DNA from: Sulfurimonas sp.
Lineage (GTDB): Bacteria > Campylobacterota > Campylobacteria > Campylobacterales > Sulfurimonadaceae
Assembly (NCBI GenBank): GCA_022712845.1
Contig: JAFLJV010000251.1
Coordinates: 1 to 14,185 of the forward strand
DNA: 14,185 nucleotides
Reading direction: 5' to 3'
In this document: positions 6,719-13,982 of the stretch, one piece after another
Numbering within the stretch: the stretch's first letter is position 1
Layout of the letters: every line of letters begins with the position of its first letter
The notes under the pieces: generated by a model
The model's database searches: none
What the model was told of the DNA's origin: nothing
Seen by the model: only the letters and a program-made list of their open reading frames with translations
Made by a program: the position numbers and the translations under genes

Positions 6719-7560
6719 AAATATTTCTAATTTGTTTGTTATTTTTTTCTTTTTCCTTTGCAGAAGAAACTCAAAAAGCAGATAAGAAAGAGCTTTTAAT
6801 TCAAAAAATTAAAAGTTTAATTGATCCAGCAGTATTTGTTAAAGATAAAGCGTATATAGATATTATATTTTCACAGAAAGAGGATTATTTTACTAAAAAT
6901 GGATTAATTGATTCTGTAAAAGTGATTCAGACTTTAAAAGAAAATGGTATTTTAAAACTATTTTTTAAAAAGCCAAGAGAGATAAGTATTAGTTTTAAAA
7001 CAGAGGGCAGACCTCTGTTTTTTGTAAAAATAATGAGTGATAGTCTAAGAAATATTGGTTATTATAGATATGTTACAGAAGAGTCTAATTTAAAAAATTC
7101 TGAATTTACATGGAAAATTAATTTAACTTCTGAATATGCCGCAGACCCACTAGTTTTAAGCATAGAATTAAATAAAAGTGGATGTAAAATAGTAGATATT
7201 ATACGTGATTCAGCGACTGATTGGACATATATTATTGATATGAAAGATGCAAGATTAAATACTAAAGTTTTAGAAGATGCAAAAGAGCTAAAATTAAAAA
7301 GATCTTTATACTCTTATTGGCTTGATGTTTCTAAAATTAAAAGATTAAGAATCTCTAGTTCATATAGAAATAGTTGGTATCCTTACATCGCTTATTATGA
7401 TAAATCTTTAAATCTTTTAAGAGTTATTAAAAGAGATACAAAAAGAAGAAGAATGACCTTAAATATGAAAGAAAATACTCACTACTTAAAAATTTCAGAC
7501 ATATATACTCTTAAAAATATTAAAGATGCTCTTATTTTAACTCCAATGGGTGAGAGATAA
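6712..7560 (+). CDS. Secreted (periplasmic) protein, function unknown
   Basis: I do not recognise the family. A clear Sec signal peptide is present: MVK, a hydrophobic stretch (4-15) and a cleavage site after SFA (about residue 17-18), giving a mature protein beginning EETQKADKKELL. There is no lipobox. The mature part is about 265 residues, rich in beta-prone segments (ILKLFFKKPREISISF, WTYIIDMKDARLN) and basic residues. It contains one cysteine (SGCKIVD), so disulfides are unlikely. No enzymatic motif is visible. The ATG lies inside the end of the RodZ-like gene (7-nt overlap), which suggests that the two proteins act together at the inner membrane/periplasm face. From memory, C. jejuni has a similar membrane/periplasmic pair at this place. 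Confidence 0.75.
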   Translation: MVKIFLICLLFFSFSFAEETQKADKKELLIQKIKSLIDPAVFVKDKAYIDIIFSQKEDYFTKNGLIDSVKVIQTLKENGILKLFFKKPREISISFKTEGRPLFFVKIMSDSLRNIGYYRYVTEESNLKNSEFTWKINLTSEYAADPLVLSIELNKSGCKIVDIIRDSATDWTYIIDMKDARLNTKVLEDAKELKLKRSLYSYWLDVSKIKRLRISSSYRNSWYPYIAYYDKSLNLLRVIKRDTKRRRMTLNMKENTHYLKISDIYTLKNIKDALILTPMGER

Positions 7561-7573
7561 AAAACATCTCTTA
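7551..7573 (+). terminator. Weak hairpin at the end of the secreted-protein gene
   Basis: TGAGAGAT (7551-7558) pairs with ATCTCTTA (7566-7573), with one G-T pair and a 7-nt A-rich loop. It spans the stop codon. There is no clean T-tract, so termination would be partial at most. Confidence 0.25.
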
Positions 7574-7595
7574 TCTTGTCATAAATATTTTACGC

Positions 7596-7613
7596 TAAAA
7601 TACCACTTATAAT
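7596..7613 (+). promoter_or_regulatory. Candidate -10 boxes for alaC
   Basis: Two candidates lie ahead of the gene: TAAAAT (7596-7601), in a GC-TAAAAT context like the rpmE promoter, and TATAAT (7608-7613). The first would give a leader of about 22 nt that includes the AGGA ribosome binding site. The second would put the start site on top of that site, so I prefer the first. Confidence 0.4.
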
Positions 7614-7629
7614 AAAATCAGGAATTTTG

Positions 7630-8838
7630 ATGTTTGATGAGATACAATTTGAAAAAATGAAAAGACTGCCAAAGTATGTATTTGCTGAGGTAAATGATTT
7701 AAAAATGGCTCAGCGTAGAGCAGGTGCAGATGTTATTGATTTTTCTATGGGTAATCCTGATGGAGATACTCCTGAGCATATTAGAGAAAAACTTGTTGAA
7801 TCTGCAAAAAAAACAAAAACACATGGTTATTCAACTTCAAAAGGTATTCCTAAACTTTTAAAAGCAATTGCAGATTGGTATGAGAGAAGATATGATTGTG
7901 TATTAGATCCTCAAACTGAGTGTGTTGCAACAATGGGCTCTAAAGAGGGATATGCTCACTTAACATATGCTATTACTAATCCTGGTGATGTAGCTGTTGT
8001 TCCTGATCCAACTTACCCTATTCATGAGTTTTCTTTTATTTTAGCTGGTGGAAATGTTGTAAAGTTTGGTATAGAGTTTGATGAGCATTATAGAATTGAT
8101 GAAGATAAATTTTTTCAAGATTTAGAGCGTGTTTTTAAAGAGAGTTCCCCACAACCAAAATATGTACTAGTAAACTTTCCCCATAACCCAACAACAGCAA
8201 CTGTTACACCTGAATTTTATGTAAGATTAGTTGCTATGGCAAAAGAGAAAAGGTTTTATGTGATTTCTGATATAGCGTATGGAGATATCACTTTTGATGG
8301 CTATAAAACACCATCAATCATGAGTGTTCCTGGTGCAAAAGATGTTGCAGTTGAAAGTTTTACGCTATCAAAATCTTATAATATGGCAGGTTGGCGTGTT
8401 GGTTTCTTTGTTGGAAATAAAAAGCTTATTGGTGCATTACAAAAAATTAAGTCATGGTTAGATTACGGAATGTTCACTCCTATCCAAGTTGCAGCAACTG
8501 TTGCACTAAACGGAGACCAGCAATGTGTGCAAGATATAACTGATAAATATAACCATCGTCAAGTTGTTTTACTTGAAGCGTTTGATAGAGCTGGTTGGCA
8601 TATAAAGAAGAATGAAGCAAGTATGTTTGTGTGGGCAAAACTTCCTAAGTGTGTAGAGCATTTGGGTTCATTAGAATTCTCAAAAAGACTCCTTGTAGAA
8701 GCGGGTGTTGCAATGGCTCCAGGAATTGGCTTTGGTGCTTATGGTGAAGGGTGGGTTCGTATAGCTCTTATAGAAAATGATAACCGCATCCGTCAAGCAG
8801 CTAAAAATATAAAAGAATTTTTAAAACAGTTTCAATAA
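7630..8838 (+). CDS. alaC: Alanine-type class I aminotransferase (AlaC family)
   Basis: PLP-dependent fold type I aminotransferase; close relatives include E. coli AlaC, which converts glutamate plus pyruvate to alanine. Matching stretches are RLPKYVFAEVNDLKMA, DVIDFSMGNPDGDTP, THGYSTSKGIPKL, GSKEGYAHL, VPDPTYPIH, FPHNPT (PLP Asn), SDIAYGD, TLSKSYNMAGWRVGF (PLP lysine about K248, SKS) and a C-terminal R in VRIALIEN. The length of 402 residues is normal. I chose ATG 7630 rather than the TTG at 7627, because AGGA (7620-7623) is at a good spacing for it. In Campylobacterota the substrate could also be aspartate or another amino acid. The stop codon sits in a small hairpin (8826-8844). hom follows across a repeat. 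Confidence 0.9.
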   Translation: MFDEIQFEKMKRLPKYVFAEVNDLKMAQRRAGADVIDFSMGNPDGDTPEHIREKLVESAKKTKTHGYSTSKGIPKLLKAIADWYERRYDCVLDPQTECVATMGSKEGYAHLTYAITNPGDVAVVPDPTYPIHEFSFILAGGNVVKFGIEFDEHYRIDEDKFFQDLERVFKESSPQPKYVLVNFPHNPTTATVTPEFYVRLVAMAKEKRFYVISDIAYGDITFDGYKTPSIMSVPGAKDVAVESFTLSKSYNMAGWRVGFFVGNKKLIGALQKIKSWLDYGMFTPIQVAATVALNGDQQCVQDITDKYNHRQVVLLEAFDRAGWHIKKNEASMFVWAKLPKCVEHLGSLEFSKRLLVEAGVAMAPGIGFGAYGEGWVRIALIENDNRIRQAAKNIKEFLKQFQ

Positions 8839-8844
8839 AACTGT
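8826..8844. repeat. Hairpin spanning the alaC stop codon
   Basis: ACAGTTT (8826-8832) pairs perfectly with AAACTGT (8838-8844) around loop CAATA, and the TAA at 8836-8838 overlaps the loop and second arm. No T-run follows. Confidence 0.45.
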
Positions 8845-8849
8845 CAAAT

Positions 8850-8911
8850 TAGATCCTGAATCAAGTTCAGGATGACAAATAGCCGTCGTTCCGTGCTTGA
8901 CACGGAATCTC
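8850..8911. repeat. Paired hairpin repeat between alaC and hom
   Basis: Two modules lie in opposite orientation eight bases apart. The first (8850-8876) has ATCCTGAA/TTCAGGAT with loop TCAAG. The second (8885-8911) has GTTCCGTG/CACGGAAT with loop CTTGA and one G-T outer pair. This is the same arrangement as the pair near 1514-1584, with changed stem bases. The second hairpin ends about 14 bases before the hom Shine-Dalgarno, so it would be in the hom leader or the alaC-hom intercistronic space. Confidence 0.85.
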
Positions 8912-8934
8912 AGGATGTCAATAATGGAGAATAG

Positions 8935-10197
8935 ATGATAAAAGTTGGAATAATAGGTGTTGGAACTGTTGGAACAAGCGTAGTTCAGATTTTAAAAGAT
9001 AATGCTGATGTGATTTCTGCTCGTGCTGGTGTAGATATCTCTGTAAAAAGTGGAGTTGTAAAAAATCTTTCTAAAGATAGAGGTCTTGATATAGTAATAA
9101 CAGATAATGTAGACGATATTTTAAATGATAGTGAGATTGATATTGTAGTTGAGCTTATGGGTGGAGTTGAAGAACCTTTTGAAGTTGTTAAACGTGCATT
9201 AAATAATGGAAAAGCTGTTGTAACTGCAAATAAAGCACTTTTAGCTTATCATCGTTATGAATTACAAGCTATAGCTAAAGATATTGCATTTGAGTATGAA
9301 GCAAGTGTTGCTGGTGGTATTCCTATTATTACTGCTCTTCGTGATGGTTTATCTGCTAATCATATTGAATCAATCATGGGAATCATGAATGGTACTTGTA
9401 ATTATATGATGACTAAAATGACTAATGAGGGTGTAGCTTATGATGATATTCTTAAAGAATCTCAAGAGTTAGGTTACGCTGAAGCTGATCCATCTTTTGA
9501 TGTTGGTGGTTATGATGCTGCTCATAAACTTTTGATTCTTGCTTCAATCGCTTATGGCATAGATGCAAAACCAGAAGATATTTTAATTGAGGGAATTGAT
9601 AATGTTACCCAAGATGATATAGCATTCGCAAAAGAGTTTGGTTATGCCATTAAACTTTTAGGGATTGCAAAAAAAGATGGCAATGAAGTGGAGTTAAGAG
9701 TTCATGCTTGTTTAATCTCTCAAGATGAGATGATTGCTAAAATAGATGGTGTTATGAACGCTATCTCTGTTGTTGGAGATAAGGTTGGTGAAACACTTTA
9801 TTATGGTCCTGGTGCTGGTGGTGATGCTACTGCGTCTGCTGTAGTTGCAAATATTATAGATATTGCAAGAAGTGGAAAATCTACACCAATGCTTGGATTT
9901 GATAGACCAATGGAAGGGAGTAAATTAACTTTAAAGCCAACAGCAAATATAGAGTCAAAATATTACCTTCGTATAAATGTATCTGACAAAGCAGGAGTAC
10001 TTGCTAAAATTACTAAACTTTTTGAAGAAAATAATATTTCAATTGAAACAATGCTACAACGCCCATCATCACTAGAATCAGCAAATCTTCTAATTTCTAC
10101 ACACATAGCGTATGAGAGAGATATTCAAGCAATGATAAAAGAGATAAAAGTATTAGATTTTGTAAATTCAACTCCTGTTATGATTAGGATAGTATAA
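8935..10197 (+). CDS. hom: Homoserine dehydrogenase
   Basis: The NAD(P)-dependent enzyme reduces aspartate semialdehyde to homoserine for threonine and methionine synthesis. Visible features are the nucleotide motif GVGTVG (8-13), VELMGGVEEP (72-81), VTANKALLA (96-104), EASVAGGIPI (122-131), MNGTCNYM (151-158) and the substrate/catalytic segment GYAEADPSFDVGGYDAAHK (180-198; D194 and K198 at the catalytic positions). A C-terminal ACT domain runs from about 343 (YYLRINVSDKAGVLAKITKLF), which suggests feedback control by threonine. The length of 420 residues is typical of the monofunctional form with ACT. ATG 8935 is preceded by GGAGA. No aspartokinase is adjacent. The SDR gene starts nine bases after the stop. 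Confidence 0.97.
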   Translation: MIKVGIIGVGTVGTSVVQILKDNADVISARAGVDISVKSGVVKNLSKDRGLDIVITDNVDDILNDSEIDIVVELMGGVEEPFEVVKRALNNGKAVVTANKALLAYHRYELQAIAKDIAFEYEASVAGGIPIITALRDGLSANHIESIMGIMNGTCNYMMTKMTNEGVAYDDILKESQELGYAEADPSFDVGGYDAAHKLLILASIAYGIDAKPEDILIEGIDNVTQDDIAFAKEFGYAIKLLGIAKKDGNEVELRVHACLISQDEMIAKIDGVMNAISVVGDKVGETLYYGPGAGGDATASAVVANIIDIARSGKSTPMLGFDRPMEGSKLTLKPTANIESKYYLRINVSDKAGVLAKITKLFEENNISIETMLQRPSSLESANLLISTHIAYERDIQAMIKEIKVLDFVNSTPVMIRIV

Positions 10198-10206
10198 GTA
10201 ATTGGT

Positions 10207-10938
10207 TTGAAAATCTTAATTACAGGTGCAAGTAGTGGTATAGGTGAAGGTTTAGCAAGAGCTTATGCAACACCAAATAATGAACTTATTTTACTTGCAA
10301 GACGGGAAGAAAAATTACAAAAATTACAAGCAGAATTAATTCCACAAGCTAAAAGTGTAAATATAGTTATAGCTGATGTCTCAAAATTTAAGATACTTCA
10401 AGAAAAAATCAAAAAAATCGGTGTTGTTGATATAGTTATATTAAATGCTGGTATATCTATAGGTCACTCATTAGAGATAACTCCTTTTGAAGACTTTAAA
10501 AGACTTTATGACGTAAATTTACTTGCAAATCATGCAATCTTAGAAGTACTTTTACCACTTTTTAAAGCTAGAAAAAATGGTAAAATTGTTTTTATTTCAT
10601 CTCTTGCCTCACTTGTTGCTATGCCAAGTTCAAAAGCATATAGTTCATCAAAAAGAGCATTAAACGCATATGCAGAATCTATAAGATATAAATATAAAAA
10701 TGATGGTATAAAAGTTATAAATATATTACCTGGATTTATTCAAAGTGAGATGACTGATAAAAACAAATTTAAGATGCCATTTTTACTCTCAAATGAAGAG
10801 GGCGTTAAAAAAATTTATACCGCAATTGAAAAAGAGAAACGTTTTTATCCATTTCCTCTTAAATTTTATTTAATCATAAAAATTTTCAACTTACTTCCAC
10901 AATTTTTAAGAGATAAAATTGTAAACTCTCTTTATTAA
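10207..10938 (+). CDS. Short-chain dehydrogenase/reductase (SDR)
   Basis: Classical SDR of 243 residues with cofactor motif TGASSGIG (6-13), LARR at 30-33 (the Arg pair suggests NADP preference), NAG at 80-82, N104, the catalytic serine region (FISSLAS, S131/S132) and YSSSK (Y145, K149). PGF at 175-177 is the usual post-catalytic loop. The C-terminus has a basic, partly hydrophobic tail (FYPFPLKFYLIIKIFNLLPQFLRDK), which may touch the membrane. The substrate cannot be assigned. The start is TTG 10207, since the Rossmann fold begins there and no ATG is available. It sits nine bases after hom and 16 before the molybdoenzyme, so it is likely in the same transcript. I do not recall this gene at this place in C. 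jejuni. Confidence 0.88.
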   Translation: MKILITGASSGIGEGLARAYATPNNELILLARREEKLQKLQAELIPQAKSVNIVIADVSKFKILQEKIKKIGVVDIVILNAGISIGHSLEITPFEDFKRLYDVNLLANHAILEVLLPLFKARKNGKIVFISSLASLVAMPSSKAYSSSKRALNAYAESIRYKYKNDGIKVINILPGFIQSEMTDKNKFKMPFLLSNEEGVKKIYTAIEKEKRFYPFPLKFYLIIKIFNLLPQFLRDKIVNSLY

Positions 10939-10954
10939 AATCAGGAAGCAACCA

Positions 10955-13018
10955 ATGGAAGATGTTCAAACGATAGATAGTGTATGTACTTATTGTGGAG
11001 TTGGTTGTGATATAGCAGCTCATGTAAAAGATAATAAAATTTTGAAAATTTTTGCTCACCCAGATGGAGTGGTTTCTCAAGGAAAACTTTGTATAAAAGG
11101 TAAGTATGGATTTGATTTTGTTGATTCAAAAGAACGTTTAAGAATTCCAAGAATTAGAAAAAGTTTTCTTGAAAAAAACCCAGTAATCAAAGAGGCTATA
11201 AGTTCAGCTTTAGTAGATTTTGATGATACTTGGTATGAAACTGATTTAGATTCTGCAACAACTGCTGCTTCTATGAAGTTACAAGAGATTAAAGAAAAAT
11301 ATGGTTCTAAAAGTATTGCATCTTTAGGTGGAGCAAGAACATCATGTGAGAGTGTTTATCTACTTCAAAAATTTACACGCCACACTTTAAATTCTCCACA
11401 TGTAGATAACTGTGCTAGAGTTTGTCATTCACCAAGTCTTACTGGAATGAAAAAAACTATTGGTGAAGGTGCTGCAACAAACCCTTATAATGATATTTAT
11501 AATACAGAGTTTATGATTGTTATAGGTTCAAATACAACAGAAGCTCATCCTATTATTGCAAATCGTATAGTTGATGTAGCTCAAAAACATGATAATTTAG
11601 CTGTATTTGATGTTCGTGAAATTAAACTTCATAGATTTTCAAAATATAAAGCAATCATTCCACATGAAGCAAACTTACTTGTTTTAAATATGATTGCTTA
11701 TGTTATTATAGATGAAGAACTTTATGATGATAGTTTTATTGCAGATAGAACTAAAGGGTTTGCAGAGTTTAAAGAAAAAATATTAAATGATCCATATGCA
11801 AATCCTAAATATTTCCAAGAGATTGAAGAGTATGAATATTTATCCAAAATGATTCCAAAAGTTGCTCGTGAATATGCTTTGAAAAAATCAATGATATTTT
11901 GGGGACTTGGAATTACTGAACATTTAGATGGCTCTTATGCTGTTATGGCAATAGTACATCTTTCTTTAATGACTGGAAATATTGGTAAAAATGGAGCAGG
12001 ACTTATGCCTCTTCGTGGTCAAAATAATGTTCAAGGTGCATGTGATATGGGAATGTTGCCATATTTTGACCCAGATTATCAAACACCAAAAGAGATTGGT
12101 TTGATGACCCCTCAGTTAGTAGAGGAGATGTTAAAAGACAATATAAAAGCTGTTATTTGTGTTAGTGAAGATTTAACGCAAATTCATCCAAATTTAAATA
12201 AATTTGAAAAAGCGATGGATCACCTTGAATTTGTTATGGTTCAAGATCTGTTTATGATTGATACTACAAAAAAAGCTGACATAGTAATTGGAGTAAAATC
12301 AGCCTATGAAAAAACAGGTGTTTATATAAATGCTATGAGGAGACTACACCTTTCTCAGCCATTAGTGAAATCAGATTTACCAGATGACTGGGAAGTTATA
12401 CAACAACTTGATAATAAAATGGGTGGAGATTATAATTATAAAAATTCAAATGAGATATGGGATGAAGTTAGAGAAGTAGCTTATCGCCGTTTTAGTGGAG
12501 CTTCATATACAAGGCTAGAGCGTCACCGTAAACGTGGGCTTCAATGGCCTGTTCATACAGAAGATACACCTATTTTACATCAACTAGATTTTAGAACGGA
12601 TGATGGTTTAGGTGAGTTTAGTTATAATCAGTATAAACTTCGTGGAATGATTAAAGAGATTACATCTAAAACTTTAACTGGTTATCACTTAACAACTGGT
12701 AGAACTTTAGCTATGTATAATAATGCTTCACAAACGGTACAAACTCCTAGCTTACTCAAACGTTATAGCGAAGATATTTTACTTGTAAATGAAGGTGATG
12801 CAAGTGACTTTACATCAGATAGAGTTATTTTAAAAACTGAGTATGGTCAAACTACACCTTTAAAAATAAAGCTTACAAAAAAAGTACAACCAAAAACTCT
12901 TTTTATAACTTTTCACCATGCTGCGTCAAGAGTAAATGCACTTTTTGGAGATAAAAGAGATGAATTAATTTTAACTGCTGCTTTTAAATCGATAAAAGTT
13001 GAAGTTATTAACTGCTAA
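10955..13018 (+). CDS. fdhF: Formate dehydrogenase-type molybdopterin oxidoreductase, cysteine form (FdhF-like)
   Basis: Molybdo-bis-MGD enzyme of the formate dehydrogenase H group, 687 residues. The N-terminal 4Fe-4S site is C11, C14, C18 and C46, with K48 matching the electron-relay lysine of E. coli FdhF. The metal ligand motif is NCARVCHSPS: C157 (codon TGT at 11423), followed by H158. RGQNNVQGACDMG (354-366) supplies the active-site arginine R354. The C-terminal MGD-binding segment is LTGYHLTTGRTLAMYNN. There is no Tat signal, so it is cytoplasmic. A stretch at 60-105 looks longer than in E. coli FdhF. No electron-transfer subunit, hydrogenase or selenocysteine codon is nearby, so its partner is unknown. 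ATG 10955 follows AGGA. Formate as substrate is inferred from the motifs. Confidence 0.85.
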   Translation: MEDVQTIDSVCTYCGVGCDIAAHVKDNKILKIFAHPDGVVSQGKLCIKGKYGFDFVDSKERLRIPRIRKSFLEKNPVIKEAISSALVDFDDTWYETDLDSATTAASMKLQEIKEKYGSKSIASLGGARTSCESVYLLQKFTRHTLNSPHVDNCARVCHSPSLTGMKKTIGEGAATNPYNDIYNTEFMIVIGSNTTEAHPIIANRIVDVAQKHDNLAVFDVREIKLHRFSKYKAIIPHEANLLVLNMIAYVIIDEELYDDSFIADRTKGFAEFKEKILNDPYANPKYFQEIEEYEYLSKMIPKVAREYALKKSMIFWGLGITEHLDGSYAVMAIVHLSLMTGNIGKNGAGLMPLRGQNNVQGACDMGMLPYFDPDYQTPKEIGLMTPQLVEEMLKDNIKAVICVSEDLTQIHPNLNKFEKAMDHLEFVMVQDLFMIDTTKKADIVIGVKSAYEKTGVYINAMRRLHLSQPLVKSDLPDDWEVIQQLDNKMGGDYNYKNSNEIWDEVREVAYRRFSGASYTRLERHRKRGLQWPVHTEDTPILHQLDFRTDDGLGEFSYNQYKLRGMIKEITSKTLTGYHLTTGRTLAMYNNASQTVQTPSLLKRYSEDILLVNEGDASDFTSDRVILKTEYGQTTPLKIKLTKKVQPKTLFITFHHAASRVNALFGDKRDELILTAAFKSIKVEVINC

Positions 13019-13028
13019 GAAGTAAATA

Positions 13029-13358
13029 TTGAGTAGGTCTAAAGGAGATATCGCAGAGGAAAAAGCTACAAAATTTCTTTGTGAAATTGGTTTTAGTATT
13101 GTAGAAAGAAACTTTTATTCTCGTTTTGGTGAGGTAGATATTATTGCTATTAAAAATAAAGCTCTTCATTTTATAGAGGTTAAGAGTGGGTTGGATTATG
13201 AGAGTGCCATACAAAATATTACTAAAACTAAAATTTCTCGTTTAGTAAAAACAGCTCATATATATATGAAAAAAAATTCTCTTGATGTGGATTTTGTTTT
13301 TGATGCGGTGATTATTACACCTAAAAAAATAGAGTTTGTAGAAAATATAACTATTTAA
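13029..13358 (+). CDS. yraN: YraN/UPF0102 family endonuclease-like protein
   Basis: The 109-residue protein is a typical UPF0102 member: KGDIAEEKATKFLCEIGF (N-terminal helix), then GEVDIIAIKNKALHFIEVKS (34-53). In the latter D37, E50 and K52 form the (G)EVD...ExK nuclease core of the restriction-endonuclease-like fold. Its biological role is not established. The protein is slightly short because the C-terminus lacks the usual extension. The start is TTG 13029 with AAGAAG nine bases ahead. It follows the molybdoenzyme by ten bases. Its TAA (13356-13358) overlaps the stop of the convergent small gene. From memory, in C. jejuni the gene continues toward trxA; here no trxA follows. Confidence 0.9.
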   Translation: MSRSKGDIAEEKATKFLCEIGFSIVERNFYSRFGEVDIIAIKNKALHFIEVKSGLDYESAIQNITKTKISRLVKTAHIYMKKNSLDVDFVFDAVIITPKKIEFVENITI

Positions 13359-13582
13359 GCATATAAGTCTAAGGTACCGCTGTTTTCAATAGCTTTTACT
13401 ACTTTTAACTTAGATTCATTTTCTTGTAAAGCTTGTGTAGTATTTGGTGGGATATTAACAGCTTCTGTCTGCTTAGAATTATCTTTATCATCTGTACTTT
13501 CAGCATTTTTATTAGTATCTAATCTTCCAACCTGAACTTGACTTGAATAAGGTGATTGAAATATATAGCTATTAACTTGCAT
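13355..13582 (-). CDS. Small protein of unknown function (75 aa)
   Basis: A 75-residue polar protein beginning MQVNSYIFQSPYSSQVQVGR and ending SGTLDLYA. The middle (about 22-55) is rich in Asn, Asp, Lys, Glu, Gln and Thr and is probably disordered; there is no signal peptide, membrane helix or cysteine. The ribosome binding site is the strongest in the window: AAGGAGG on the minus strand (complement 13588-13594), five bases before ATG, which argues that the gene is real. I think I have seen similar small proteins with the same type of ends in Campylobacterota, but cannot name one. It is tail to tail with yraN, and the MITE-like element begins only 20 bases upstream of its start, so its promoter must be inside or beyond that element. 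Confidence 0.7.
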   Translation of the reverse strand: MQVNSYIFQSPYSSQVQVGRLDTNKNAESTDDKDNSKQTEAVNIPPNTTQALQENESKLKVVKAIENSGTLDLYA

Positions 13583-13614
13583 AACATCCTCCTTTTGTAT
13601 TTAAGTGCCTGAGC

Positions 13615-13620
13615 ATAATA
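13615..13620 (-). promoter_or_regulatory. Possible outward -10 box in the left TIR
   Basis: On the minus strand the TIR reads TATTAT at complement 13615-13620. A start site near 13608 would give a 26-nt leader carrying the AAGGAGG of the 75-residue gene. Because the TIRs are mirror images, the same box points outward at the right end. No -35 box is clear. Confidence 0.3.
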
Positions 13621-13662
13621 AATGTCATATTTAACAATTTTTAAAAGGTTTAGTTTCAAGGC

Positions 13663-13702
13663 AAGCTTTAGTTGGCGATACTAGTATCGTTAACTAAAGC
13701 TT
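13663..13702. repeat. 40-nt palindrome inside the MITE-like element
   Basis: AAGCTTTAGTT (13663-13673) and AACTAAAGCTT (13692-13702) flank the perfect palindrome CGATACTAGTATCG (13676-13689); only the two GG/TT positions mismatch (G-U in RNA). Confidence 0.85.
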
Positions 13703-13781
13703 AACGCAGAAAATGAGCTTTTTAAAAGTTGCCCTTTGGGTGAGAAGATAAACTACAATATACTTCGTTTAAAATTCTTAA

Positions 13782-13795
13782 AGCTACTAGTAGCT
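13782..13795. repeat. 14-nt palindrome centred on ACTAGT
   Basis: AGCTACTAGTAGCT is self-complementary and shares the ACTAGT centre with the larger palindrome at 13663-13702, at the mirror position in the element. Confidence 0.75.
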
Positions 13796-13869
13796 CTTGC
13801 GAACTTTCGCCTTGTATCTTATAGTTTCTCCTCTCATTAAATATGACATTTATTATGCTCAGGCACTTA

Positions 13870-13981
13870 TTCATATTATACTACAAAATAAAGAAGTAGA
13901 AGATAAAATTATTTTACTAATCTGATTGTTAATATATAATGATATAATTTTCTTAATTGAACCCTCTGAATAAATTATAAA
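13870..13981. other. AT-rich spacer with no recognised gene
   Basis: About 110 bases between the MITE-like element and the right-hand array. I see no open frame, tRNA or ribosome binding site. TATAAT-like strings (for example in ATATATAATGATATAAT near 13932-13948) could be promoter boxes, but in such AT-rich DNA they carry little weight. Confidence 0.5.
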
Positions 13982-13982
13982 T

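Larger units (their letters stand above)
13602..13869. mobile_element. MITE-like element with 33-bp terminal inverted repeats
   Basis: TIRs at 13602-13634 and 13837-13869 are perfectly complementary. The full element is 268 bp and has no open frame. Both ends start TAAGTGCCTGAGC, and the outer TA on each side could be a target duplication of IS630/Tc1 type, but it could equally be part of the TIR. Beyond the TIRs the halves keep register: CAAGGC starts 23 nt inside each TIR and ACTAGT another 23 nt on, on both sides. I infer a non-autonomous transposable element. A structured RNA gene is the main alternative. Confidence 0.75.

Noticed and set aside
8850..8911. Rho-independent terminator between alaC and hom
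   Set aside because: The hairpins have only 7-8 bp stems and no T-tract follows. They match the dispersed module instead.
11423..11425. Selenocysteine codon at the molybdenum ligand
   Set aside because: The codon is TGT, plain cysteine, and the frame is open throughout, so no recoding is needed.
13602..13869. Degraded protein gene inside the MITE-like element
   Set aside because: Stops occur in all frames, and the symmetric layout is better explained as a non-coding element.
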